A program made the translations under genes and the position numbers. A stretch of 64,000 nucleotides of DNA from assembly GCF_019008365.1 (NCBI RefSeq), contig NZ_JAHHUL010000009.1:1-64000 (forward strand), given 5' to 3'. Positions within the stretch are counted from its first letter, which is position 1. Each line of letters starts with the position of its first letter. The stretch comes from Phosphitispora fastidiosa. GTDB taxonomy: Bacteria; Bacillota; Thermincolia; Thermincolales; UBA2595. The notes beneath the pieces were generated by a model. The model saw only the letters and a list, made by a program, of their open reading frames with translations, ran no database searches and had not been told where the DNA came from. Below are positions 7,041 to 15,605 of this stretch, piece after piece.

Positions 7041-8679
7041 GCACATCGCCCGTTACCGGGAGATAGTGAACATCCTGAGTAAGCACGGTCTCGGACATTT
7101 AGTGGAAGCAGTCGGTCTCAGTAAGAGATTAAATTTTATTAACAAAAATCAGAGTGTTGACGAAATACACCTGAATACTGCCCAGCGCCTGAGGGTGGTA
7201 TTCGAAGAGCTGGGACCAACTTTCATAAAGCTTGGTCAGATCCTGAGCACCAGACCGGACCTGCTGCCGCCAGATTACATAGCAGAACTGGAAATGCTTC
7301 AGGATAGGGTTCCAGCCGTGGGTTTTCTCGAAATCATAAATACCATTGAGGCAGAAACGGGATTCCCGGCAGCAGAGGTTTTTGCTTATTTAAATGAAGA
7401 ACCCCTGGCTGTGGCTTCAATAGGTCAGGTGCATGAGGCCTGTCTTCATACAGGTGAGCACGCTGTAGTCAAGGTGCAGAAGTCGGGAATATACCGGGAA
7501 ATAGAAACAGACCTGGAGATACTGCATGACATGGCCCGGGTTTTGGAAGCACGTACCAAATGGGGCCGCTTTTATAAGGTTGTGGATTTGGTTGATGAGT
7601 TTGCTGCCACGATAAAGGAAGAACTCGATTATAGTATTGAGGCCAGGAACGCAGAAAGACTAGCCGCTAATTGTAAGGATGACCCGGGGATTTATGTGCC
7701 CGGAGTTTACTGGGACTATTCTTCGCAACGTGTTCTGGTACTCGAGTATGTTGACGGGATTAAAATAAACTGTGAAGAAAAGCTGGCTGCAGCGGGAATT
7801 GACAGGAAGGCACTGGCCCTCAGTGTTGCCAATTCGATATTTAAGCAGCTGCTGGTGGACGGTTTTTTCCATGCTGATCCACATCCCGGAAACCTGGTTG
7901 TGGGGACTGACGGCAGGGTGATTTTTCTGGACTTTGGGATGGTCGGAAGGCTTGACGAGTGGCTGAAGGACCGCCTGGGAATGATGCTGTTAAACATTGT
8001 CAGAAAAGATGTCGGCGGTGTTGTCAGGGTTCTGTTGGAAATAGGATATGCACAGGAGAAAATTGACAAAAAGAAATTGAGACGCGATATTTACCGGCTC
8101 TTTGAAAAGTATTACAACAGGCCGCTGGGTGAGGTTAGAATAGGGGATGCCCTCCGTGAACTATTGGGGATGTCATTTGTTTACCGGATCAGGGTTCCTG
8201 TGGAACTGGTATTAATGGTCAGATCACTGGTGCTTCTGGAAGGGATTGTTGAGCGGCTGGACCCGGAGGTCAGTATTATTAACCTTGCCGAACCATTCGG
8301 AAGAAAGCTGGTGAAGGAGAAATTTTCACCGGAACACTTATCCAGAGCTGGACTTGAATACTTCCTGGAGATCTCCGGGATTTCTCTTAATCTGCCCCGG
8401 CAGGTTAGTGAACTTGTGGAGACAGCGGGGCAAGGTGACCTCAAAATTACCCTGGAACACCGGGATTTTAATAATTTCATTAAAAGACTGGTCCTGGTTG
8501 GTAACCGGATTTCCTTCAGTCTGGTGGTGGCTGCCATTATTATCGGTTCTTCCCTGATAGCCCAAAGAAGTCCCAAAACACTGTTATGGCAGATTCCTAT
8601 TGCTGAGGCTGGTTTTGTTCTAGCCCTCTTTATGGGAATGTGGCTGCTAGTCTCCATCATTCGGTCAGGGAGAATCTGA
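6994..8679 (+). CDS. ABC1/UbiB/ADCK-family atypical kinase
   Basis: 561 residues from ATG 6994, a start inside the previous gene; the frame is open to 6931, but homology starts only near the ELPEGW segment. Family signatures: KLGQILSTRPD (KxGQ motif), the Ala-rich-loop region VASIGQVHEA, the catalytic Lys in AVVKVQ, HADPHPGN in the catalytic loop and FLDFG for Mg binding. Two C-terminal membrane helices (about 505-555). In respiratory bacteria UbiB serves ubiquinone synthesis; in anaerobic Clostridia the role is unknown, possibly isoprenoid-lipid extraction or ATPase activity. Usual length for the family. Confidence 0.88.
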   Translation: MELPEGWKRIFTNRYRHIARYREIVNILSKHGLGHLVEAVGLSKRLNFINKNQSVDEIHLNTAQRLRVVFEELGPTFIKLGQILSTRPDLLPPDYIAELEMLQDRVPAVGFLEIINTIEAETGFPAAEVFAYLNEEPLAVASIGQVHEACLHTGEHAVVKVQKSGIYREIETDLEILHDMARVLEARTKWGRFYKVVDLVDEFAATIKEELDYSIEARNAERLAANCKDDPGIYVPGVYWDYSSQRVLVLEYVDGIKINCEEKLAAAGIDRKALALSVANSIFKQLLVDGFFHADPHPGNLVVGTDGRVIFLDFGMVGRLDEWLKDRLGMMLLNIVRKDVGGVVRVLLEIGYAQEKIDKKKLRRDIYRLFEKYYNRPLGEVRIGDALRELLGMSFVYRIRVPVELVLMVRSLVLLEGIVERLDPEVSIINLAEPFGRKLVKEKFSPEHLSRAGLEYFLEISGISLNLPRQVSELVETAGQGDLKITLEHRDFNNFIKRLVLVGNRISFSLVVAAIIIGSSLIAQRSPKTLLWQIPIAEAGFVLALFMGMWLLVSIIRSGRI

Positions 8680-8734
8680 CGAATATTCAAGAGGCCCGCT
8701 ATCGTAATATTTTTTCGGAAAATAGCATAAACAG

Positions 8735-8784
8735 GTGTTGTCCCAAATATATTATATTGACATGCTCTGGAGAGGGGGCAACAC
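8735..8784 (+). promoter_or_regulatory. inverted repeat that can cover the ribosome site of the next gene
   Basis: GTGTTGTCCC (8735-8744) can pair with GGGGCAACAC (8775-8784) with one G-U pair. The second arm is the end of the ribosome-binding stretch ggagaggggg before ATG 8791. A TTGACA hexamer (8757-8762) lies in the loop. Possible translational control; not tested. Confidence 0.35.
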
Positions 8785-8790
8785 TTTATA

Positions 8791-9996
8791 ATGAAGCTGC
8801 TTAAACGGGTTTTTTTGCTGGTGGTCTTTATCGGCCTGGTTTTCTGTCCTGTTGCTCAGGCTGAAACAGAGGCTGAATCAGACAGGGAAGATGAGGGGCA
8901 GCCCGGGGAGAAAACAGTTGAACATGTCATCTTTATTTCTGCGGGCGGGCTCAGCGAGGAAAGGATTAAGTCTGCCTATACACCCAGCCTGAACGGGATG
9001 GCGGCCGGAGGCTTGAAGGCTGCGGCAGTAGGAGTTTTGCCCACAAATCAGGCAGTTCTCAGAGCATCACTGTTGACTGGCGCCGCTCCTGATATTCATG
9101 GCTTCAACGAAAATAACCGGCAGATAAAAACCGGTTTATTTCCGGAAACAGTAGTCAGGTATGGCAGGAGTTCAGTATATGTCTGCCCGGGGGAATCAGT
9201 TTTCCGGGGCCTGTTCACCGGCGGTGGGGGTGTTAAGACTTATACTGTTAAGGGCGGCGGCAATAAAGATGTAATTACCCGGGCTGTTAGCGTATTTCAG
9301 AAAGAAAAACCGTATTTTATTGGTATTGAACTTCCCGGTATTGACTCTGACCTGGAAGGTCAGGGAGACAGTAAAAAAACCGCAGCCATAGTTAATGATA
9401 TTGATGCGCAGTTGGGGCGACTGTTGGCAAATCTGCGGTCAATGGGAGAATTTGAAAGCAGCCTGATTATATTTACCGGAGATTATGGAGTGGATGCCGG
9501 CACTGAAGACAGCCTGACGACAAAAGAGCTGACTGTTCCGTTAGTCATGGCGGGTCCCGGGCTGCGGGCAGGGATGGAACTGCCTCCGGTAAAGATTACC
9601 GATATTGTACCGACTGTGTCCCTGCTGACAGGAATACAGGTTTCTCACGAGTGTGACGGAAATGTCATCTGGAACGCTATTGCGCCTGGAAGCAGCTTTA
9701 GTGAGCAAAATCTGATGTCAAAGAGAATTCGTGACCTGAGTGACGAAAACCTTGAAATAACAGGGATGATCTACAGACTGTCGGAAGAAAAAAGGCTTGT
9801 AAAAACTGAAAAAGAAAAGGTTAACAGGGAAAAAGCCCAAATACAGGAAACGATTGCAGCAAGGGACCGGGAAATCAAATCACTTAAATGGAAAAACATG
9901 ATGCTTCGGTTAGTGGAAGGAGTAACAGTGCTGGTGATGGGTGCAGGTTATGTGGCTGAATATTATTATCTTAAGAAACGATTTCTGATGTTTTGA
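8791..9996 (+). CDS. exported, membrane-anchored alkaline-phosphatase-superfamily protein, catalytic residues changed
   Basis: 401 residues. Signal peptide 1-25 (PVAQAET cleavage region), an acidic linker, then a type I phosphodiesterase/sulfatase-like fold with LTGAAPDIHGF and LTVPLVMAGPG typical of the superfamily. The usual first metal ligand (Asp in V-x-DG) is replaced in FISAGGL. The nucleophile Thr/Ser region reads PTNQAVLRAS, and the usual DH is DY in TGDYGVD. It therefore may not be an active hydrolase. Residues 315-365 form a charged coiled coil followed by a C-terminal membrane helix. Isolated gene with its own terminator. Confidence 0.65.
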   Translation: MKLLKRVFLLVVFIGLVFCPVAQAETEAESDREDEGQPGEKTVEHVIFISAGGLSEERIKSAYTPSLNGMAAGGLKAAAVGVLPTNQAVLRASLLTGAAPDIHGFNENNRQIKTGLFPETVVRYGRSSVYVCPGESVFRGLFTGGGGVKTYTVKGGGNKDVITRAVSVFQKEKPYFIGIELPGIDSDLEGQGDSKKTAAIVNDIDAQLGRLLANLRSMGEFESSLIIFTGDYGVDAGTEDSLTTKELTVPLVMAGPGLRAGMELPPVKITDIVPTVSLLTGIQVSHECDGNVIWNAIAPGSSFSEQNLMSKRIRDLSDENLEITGMIYRLSEEKRLVKTEKEKVNREKAQIQETIAARDREIKSLKWKNMMLRLVEGVTVLVMGAGYVAEYYYLKKRFLMF

Positions 9997-10036
9997 TGAT
10001 TGATTTGTGGATGTTAAGCTCCGATAGTTCCAAATA

Positions 10037-10058
10037 ACCCCAGAGGGGTCTTTATTTT
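10037..10058 (+). terminator. terminator
   Basis: ACCCC-AGA-GGGGT stem followed by CTTTATTTTT. From here to 10320 the sequence is AT-rich and I see no gene; it holds the leader of cooC. Confidence 0.65.
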
Positions 10059-10342
10059 TGATTAAATGAGGTATAAAAATATTATAGTTGATTTGTGATA
10101 TTATTCACTTCAATAATTTTTTTAAACACAGAAGGAATTTAGAATTTTCTGTCGAAACCCTTTTATATTCACGAATCGTAAAGAATTGTCAGTATTTAAA
10201 ATTAAATGTATCCAGAAGGATTTGCATAATTTATGTAGAAAGTTTAAAAAAGTGAGAATCTTTTGAATACCCAAACAATAGGTGATTATGCAGCAAATGT
10301 ACTTTATGCGCAGCAAATTATTTTAAGGATGGGGTGAAGTTA

Positions 10343-11110
10343 TTGATAAAAATCGCAGTATCAGGAAAAGGCGGAGTAGGTAAAACAACAGTCGCATCTA
10401 CACTGGCAAAGCTTCTCGCCGAGTCCCACAGAAAGGTTTATGCCGTTGATGCGGATCCTGATGCATGTCTGGCTGCCGCTGTAGGCATACCGGATGAACA
10501 GGTCCGTACCCTTAAGCCTCTTGTGGAGATGAAGGAATTAATCGATCAGAAGAGCAGTGGAGGAGGGGCCTTTTTTACATTAAATCCGGATGTTGACGAT
10601 ATTTTGAACGAATACAGCATCCCCATGGGTAATATTAATTTTCTCCGGATGGGTGGCATCAAGCAGGGCGGAACTGCCTGTTACTGCCGTGAGAACTCTT
10701 TTCTGCATGCCCTGATGTCCGGACTTTTATTTGACAAAGAATGTGCCGTTATCCTCGATATGGGCGCCGGGATAGAACACCTTACCAGAGGCACGGCAAG
10801 AAGTGTGGACATTATGCTGGTGGTGGTTGAACCCAGCAGAAACAGTGTTAATACCGCCCTGTTAGTTGAAAAACTGGCTGATGAGCTGGGAATCCGAAAA
10901 GTTAAATTTATCGGCAACAAGGTCAGGAATGAAAAAGAAAAGGAATTCATCCGGAAACATCTGGGAGATGACAAGATTCTTGGATTTATTCCTTTTGATG
11001 ATTATATATGGGAAAGCTCCATGGAAAGCGGCCCGGCCGCAGAGTTGGGAGGAGTCCTGCTCGGGAGCATGAAAGAAATTCATGAAAAACTACTACGGGA
11101 GGTGGATTGA
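10343..11110 (+). CDS. cooC: CooC/AcsF-type nickel-insertion ATPase for CO dehydrogenase/acetyl-CoA synthase
   Basis: 255 residues from TTG 10343. A GTG at 10334 is in frame but sits only 3 nt after the AAGGAT. The layout TTTTAAGGA..AAGTTATTG closely mirrors the leader of acsA, which supports the TTG. P-loop KGGVGKTT at residues 8-15, the switch region DADPDACLAAAVG, and CYC in GTACYCREN (the CxC metal-binding motif of CooC proteins), then DMGAGIEH. MinD-family ATPase that matures the Ni-Fe-S clusters of CODH and ACS. First gene of the Wood-Ljungdahl cluster, 130 bp before acsA. Confidence 0.88.
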   Translation: MIKIAVSGKGGVGKTTVASTLAKLLAESHRKVYAVDADPDACLAAAVGIPDEQVRTLKPLVEMKELIDQKSSGGGAFFTLNPDVDDILNEYSIPMGNINFLRMGGIKQGGTACYCRENSFLHALMSGLLFDKECAVILDMGAGIEHLTRGTARSVDIMLVVVEPSRNSVNTALLVEKLADELGIRKVKFIGNKVRNEKEKEFIRKHLGDDKILGFIPFDDYIWESSMESGPAAELGGVLLGSMKEIHEKLLREVD

Positions 11111-11240
11111 TAGAGGGAAGTTTTAGCAGCATATGTTATTAATTGTTTCTTTCCTTTCCTTATAGACCGGGCAAGACTAGAGATAATCCGGCAGAGGGAA
11201 GAAAGAGGGGCACAAAATCATTTTAAGGAGGTTAAAGTTA

Positions 11241-13253
11241 ATGCCAAGATTTAAAGACGCAAACCATACCTGCAAACCGTCAGATGCACCCAGGGTATTT
11301 GAACCCAAGAACGTTAAGCGTACTTCTGACCCGGCTGCTCTCGAGATGCTTGACAGGGCACAGGAACAAGGTATCATTACTGCCTTTGACCGTGCCGTTG
11401 CGCAACAGCCTCAGTGCCAGTTCGGATATAAAGGGACCTGCTGCAGGTTCTGTATGATGGGACCTTGCCGTGTAACTGCTGATACCGGACCTAAGAGCAA
11501 GGGGATTTGTGGTGCTGATGCATGGACAATCGCTGCCAGGAGTACCGGTACCATGCTTTTGACCGGCGCTGCTGCTCACTGTGAGCATGCCCGCCATATG
11601 GCCCATACAGTGCTTGAAATGGCTGAAGGCAAAGCTTCGGATTATAAGATTACAGATTCCAAGAAGCTTTATAAGGTTGCCAAGAGAGTCGGTGTGGCTA
11701 CCGAAGGCAAATCTGATAATGATATTGCCAAAGAAGTTGCTAAAATGGCTCTTAATGATTTCCAAATCCTCACTGATATGGGTGAGTGTGTCTGGTGTAC
11801 TTCTACTATTACTGAAGGCCGTAAGCAGAAGCTTGATGACTGCAGCATTACTCCTAACGGCATCCAGTCAGCGCTGGCAGACCTGCTTGCACAGGCACAT
11901 GTCGGTCAGGACAATGACCCTGTTAACATCACCTTCAGCGCTTTAAGGGCTGCTATGGCTGACTATACAGGAATGCATATCGGTACCGACTTCTCAGATA
12001 TACTCTTTGGTACTCCGGAACCGGTTGTTTCTGAAGCTAACCTTGGTGTAATTGACAAGGACAAAATCAATATCATTCTGCACGGTCATAACCCTCTGCT
12101 GAGTGAAATGATTGTTGCCGCTGCCCGTGAGCTCGAAGGTGAAGCCAAAGAGGCCGGAGCTGCCGGAATCCAGTTATCAGGTATCTGCTGTACAGGTAAC
12201 GAAGTACTCATGCGCCAGGGTGTTCCCATAGCAACCTCCTTTAGTTCTCAGGAACTTGCTATTACCACAGGCGCTATTGACCTTATGGTAGTAGATGTCC
12301 AGTGCATCATGCCCGGACTGACTACAGCAGCCAAGTGTTTCCATACCAAGATTGTTACTACCCAGCCAATTGCTAAGCTTCCCGGGACCATGCATGTAGC
12401 GTTCAGCGTGGAATCAGCCATGGAAGATGCCAAAGAGATTGTCAGGGTAGCTATTGCATCATATAAAGAACGTGACGCTTCAAGAGTTTATGTGCCAGAG
12501 CTGAAGAACAAGGTTGTTGCAGGATTCAGCTTGGAAGCCCTTTACGACATATTTGGAACCGTTAATGCTGATAATCCTGTAAAGGTTCTTACCGATGCCA
12601 TTCAGTCCGGCCAGATTAAAGGGGTTGCCCTGTTTGCAGGCTGCAATAACCTCAAGGGTGTTCAGGACGAAAATCATATCGGGATAGTTAAAGAAATGCT
12701 GAAAAATGATGTCTTTGTAGTTGCTACCGGTTGTGCCGCTCAGGCTTATGCTAAGTTGGGCATTCTTGACCCTGCCAACAGGGATTCTCTCTGTGGTGAT
12801 GGTCTGAAGGCGTTCCTGTCACAGTTTGACGGTAAAGCCAAAGAAAATCTGCCATCAGTATTCCACATGGGATCCTGTGTTGACAATACCCGTGCCTCCG
12901 ACCTGTTGATGGATATGGCAAATGAATTGGGAGTAGATACTCCGAAGGTTCCATGGGTTGCTTCAGCTCCGGAAGCTATGTCCGGTAAAGCCGTTGCTAT
13001 CGGCTGCTGGTGTGTAACCCTTGGGATGCCGGTTCATGTCGGTGTTCTGCCTCCGGTTGAGGGCAGTGACCTCTTCTACAGCATCTGTACCCAGATTGCC
13101 AGTGATGTTTATGGCGGTTACTTCATATTTGAAGTTGACTACAAGGTTGCTGCAGAGAAGCTGCTGAGTGCGCTTGAATACCGCACATGGAAACTCGGTG
13201 TACACAAGAATACTGCCGAGAAATTCGAAACCGATTTATGCCAGAACTACTAA
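11241..13253 (+). CDS. acsA: anaerobic CO dehydrogenase catalytic subunit of the CODH/ACS complex
   Basis: 670 residues, ribosome site taaggagg. Reversibly reduces CO2 to CO at the Ni-Fe-S C-cluster. The N-terminal cysteine series GTCCRFCMMGPCR supplies the B- and D-cluster ligands. HCEHARH (about residue 114), GICCTGNE, FAGCNNLKG, ATGCAAQAY and HMGSCVDNTRA are the conserved C-cluster and channel regions. Full family length (about 630-675). Directly followed by acsB, so it is the CODH partner of ACS rather than a stand-alone CooS. Confidence 0.95.
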   Translation: MPRFKDANHTCKPSDAPRVFEPKNVKRTSDPAALEMLDRAQEQGIITAFDRAVAQQPQCQFGYKGTCCRFCMMGPCRVTADTGPKSKGICGADAWTIAARSTGTMLLTGAAAHCEHARHMAHTVLEMAEGKASDYKITDSKKLYKVAKRVGVATEGKSDNDIAKEVAKMALNDFQILTDMGECVWCTSTITEGRKQKLDDCSITPNGIQSALADLLAQAHVGQDNDPVNITFSALRAAMADYTGMHIGTDFSDILFGTPEPVVSEANLGVIDKDKINIILHGHNPLLSEMIVAAARELEGEAKEAGAAGIQLSGICCTGNEVLMRQGVPIATSFSSQELAITTGAIDLMVVDVQCIMPGLTTAAKCFHTKIVTTQPIAKLPGTMHVAFSVESAMEDAKEIVRVAIASYKERDASRVYVPELKNKVVAGFSLEALYDIFGTVNADNPVKVLTDAIQSGQIKGVALFAGCNNLKGVQDENHIGIVKEMLKNDVFVVATGCAAQAYAKLGILDPANRDSLCGDGLKAFLSQFDGKAKENLPSVFHMGSCVDNTRASDLLMDMANELGVDTPKVPWVASAPEAMSGKAVAIGCWCVTLGMPVHVGVLPPVEGSDLFYSICTQIASDVYGGYFIFEVDYKVAAEKLLSALEYRTWKLGVHKNTAEKFETDLCQNY

Positions 13254-13286
13254 TTCGTATTCCGAAATTCGAAAGGAGGAACAAGA

Positions 13287-15491
13287 ATGTCAGAAGAACT
13301 CAACTTTGATCAGATATATGCAGATGCGGATAAAGCGATGGAAGGCAAAGAGCCTGTTAAAATGTTCAGGAGAGCTTACAAAGGCGCTATTACCGCAGTC
13401 AGTTATGCTGAAATTCTTTTAACCCGGGCTATCCAGAAACATGGTAAGAATAAAGCCGTAGGGTATCCCGATACCGCTTACTTCGTTCCTGTTATCCGCT
13501 GCATGAGCGGTGAAGAAGTAAGGACACTCGGGGACATGGTTCCAGTCCTGAACAGGATGCGCAACCAGATCACCGAGAATCTTACCTTCGAGCAGTACAG
13601 GTTAAACGGCGAATCAACCTGGTATGCTGCGGATATTATTGAGGTTATCAGATATATCGACTATAGTCCCGAGCAACCGCTCCATGTTGCCCCCTGGACC
13701 GGTTTCCTCACAGACCCGGTAGTCCGTTCCTATGGTATCAAGATGGTTGACTGGACCATTCCCGGTGAGGCCGTTATTGTGGGCCGTGCTAAGGACAGCA
13801 AGGCAGCAGCTAAAATTGTTGCTGATATGATGGGTAAAGGCTTGATGCTCTTCCTCTGTGATGAAATAATTGAGCAACTGCTGGAAGAAAACGTTAAGCT
13901 GGGTATTGATTATATTGCTTTCCCGCTGGGTAACTTTACTCAGGTTGTGCACGCTGCCAACTATGCTCTCCGGGCCGGGATGATGTTCGGTGGGATTAAG
14001 GCCGGACTCAGGGATGCTCAGAGAGATTACCAGCGTCGTCGTGTTCTCGCCTTCATTCTCTATCTGGGTGAGCATGACTTTGTTAAGGATGCTGCCTGTG
14101 CAGGCGCCATCTGGACCGGTTTCCCGGTTATTACTGACCAGCCCATGGCTGAAGATGAGCAGATTCCTGACTGGTTTATTTCCGAACCAGATTATGAAAA
14201 GATTGTTCAGGTTGCTCTCGAAGTACGTGGTATCAAGCTTACCAACATTGATATTGACATCCCCATCAACCATGGTCCTGCCTTTGAGGGTGAGACTGTC
14301 CGTAAGGGAGACATGTACTGCGAGTTTGGCGGTGGTCGTACTCCTGGTTTCGAATTGGTTGAAATGGTTGGAGACGATATCGAAGACGGTAAGATTACAC
14401 TTATTGGTCCTGATATTGACACACTGGGTGAAGATGGCGGTAGACTGCCTCTCGGAATCCATGTCAGAATTTATGGACGCAAGATGCAGTCAGACTTTGA
14501 GCCTGTTCTGGAGCGCCGGATTCACTATTTCACCAACTATGGTGAGGGTATCTGGCACGTTGCTCAACGGGATTTGAACTGGCTGCGGTTTACCAAGGAT
14601 GCATTTGGCAAGGGCTTCCGCATGGAGCACCTGGGAACCCTGCTTTATGCCAAGTTTAAGGCTGAATTCCCGGCAATCGTTGACCGGGTACAAATAGATC
14701 TGATTACAGATGAAGCAGAAGTAATCAAGCGCCGTGAGTTTGCCCGTGAGAAGTACAATGCGCGTGATGCCCGTCTCCGCGAGTTGACTGATGAGGGTGT
14801 TGAAGAATTCTATTCCTGCACTCTTTGCCAGTCATTTGCCCCGACTCACGTATGTGTGGTTGCTCCTGAGCGGGTAGGTCTGTGTGGCGCTGTATCCTGG
14901 CTTGATGCCAAGGCAGCATATGAGATTAACCCGCACGGCGCTAACGTACCCATACTCAAGGGTGAATGTATCGACGAGGTTAATGGTCAGTGGAAAGCCT
15001 TCAATGAGTTTATTTACCAGAACTCCCAGAGAACCGTTGAGGCGGTTAACTTCTACACCATTATGGATAACCCGATGACTTCCTGCGGATGCTTTGAGGT
15101 TATCATGACAATGGTTCCGGAAGCTAATGGTTTCATGGTGGTTAACCGGGAACACTCCGGGATGACCCCTTGTGGGATGAACTTCTCCACCCTGGCCGGT
15201 ACCTGCGGCGGTGGCGCTCAGATGCCAGGATTCATGGGAATTGGTAAAGCATACTTTGGTTCCCGGAAATTCATCAAGGCAGACGGTGGTTTAGGCCGCC
15301 TGGTATGGATGCCGAAAGCCCTCAAGGAAGCGCTCCGTGACATTCTCACAGAGAGAGCAGAAGAGGACGGACTCGGCAGTGACTTCGTAGATAAGATTGC
15401 AGATGAGAGTGTCGGTGTATCCGGTGAAGAGATTCTTCCATTCCTGGAAGAAAAGGGACACCCTGCACTGGCAATGGATCCATTGATGTAA
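13287..15491 (+). CDS. acsB: acetyl-CoA synthase, CODH/ACS beta/alpha subunit
   Basis: 734 residues, ribosome site gaaaggagg. Joins CO, the methyl group from the corrinoid protein and CoA to acetyl-CoA at the A-cluster. The A-cluster ligands are visible: CTLCQSFAPTHVC, then GLCG, and the CGC motif in MTSCGCFEV, which binds the two nickel atoms' bridge. Near-standard length for bacterial ACS (about 730), including the N-terminal CODH-docking domain that archaeal forms lack. 33 bp behind acsA. Confidence 0.95.
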   Translation: MSEELNFDQIYADADKAMEGKEPVKMFRRAYKGAITAVSYAEILLTRAIQKHGKNKAVGYPDTAYFVPVIRCMSGEEVRTLGDMVPVLNRMRNQITENLTFEQYRLNGESTWYAADIIEVIRYIDYSPEQPLHVAPWTGFLTDPVVRSYGIKMVDWTIPGEAVIVGRAKDSKAAAKIVADMMGKGLMLFLCDEIIEQLLEENVKLGIDYIAFPLGNFTQVVHAANYALRAGMMFGGIKAGLRDAQRDYQRRRVLAFILYLGEHDFVKDAACAGAIWTGFPVITDQPMAEDEQIPDWFISEPDYEKIVQVALEVRGIKLTNIDIDIPINHGPAFEGETVRKGDMYCEFGGGRTPGFELVEMVGDDIEDGKITLIGPDIDTLGEDGGRLPLGIHVRIYGRKMQSDFEPVLERRIHYFTNYGEGIWHVAQRDLNWLRFTKDAFGKGFRMEHLGTLLYAKFKAEFPAIVDRVQIDLITDEAEVIKRREFAREKYNARDARLRELTDEGVEEFYSCTLCQSFAPTHVCVVAPERVGLCGAVSWLDAKAAYEINPHGANVPILKGECIDEVNGQWKAFNEFIYQNSQRTVEAVNFYTIMDNPMTSCGCFEVIMTMVPEANGFMVVNREHSGMTPCGMNFSTLAGTCGGGAQMPGFMGIGKAYFGSRKFIKADGGLGRLVWMPKALKEALRDILTERAEEDGLGSDFVDKIADESVGVSGEEILPFLEEKGHPALAMDPLM

Positions 15492-15521
15492 TTGGTTGCA
15501 GCTTATACGCAGTATTAAGAT

Positions 15522-15559
15522 TGGTTGATACAGCCGCAAAAAAGCGGTTGTATCAACCA
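15522..15559 (+). promoter_or_regulatory. long intercistronic hairpin between acsB and acsC
   Basis: 16-bp stem (15522-15537 with 15544-15559), one G-U pair, loop of six A. No T tract behind it, so it is not a classical terminator. Probably protects the upstream mRNA end or serves as a processing site, setting acsAB against acsCDE levels. Confidence 0.6.
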
Positions 15560-15605
15560 CATATATAAAAATACAACCAATACAGTAGGGAAAGGAGATT
15601 GGAGA

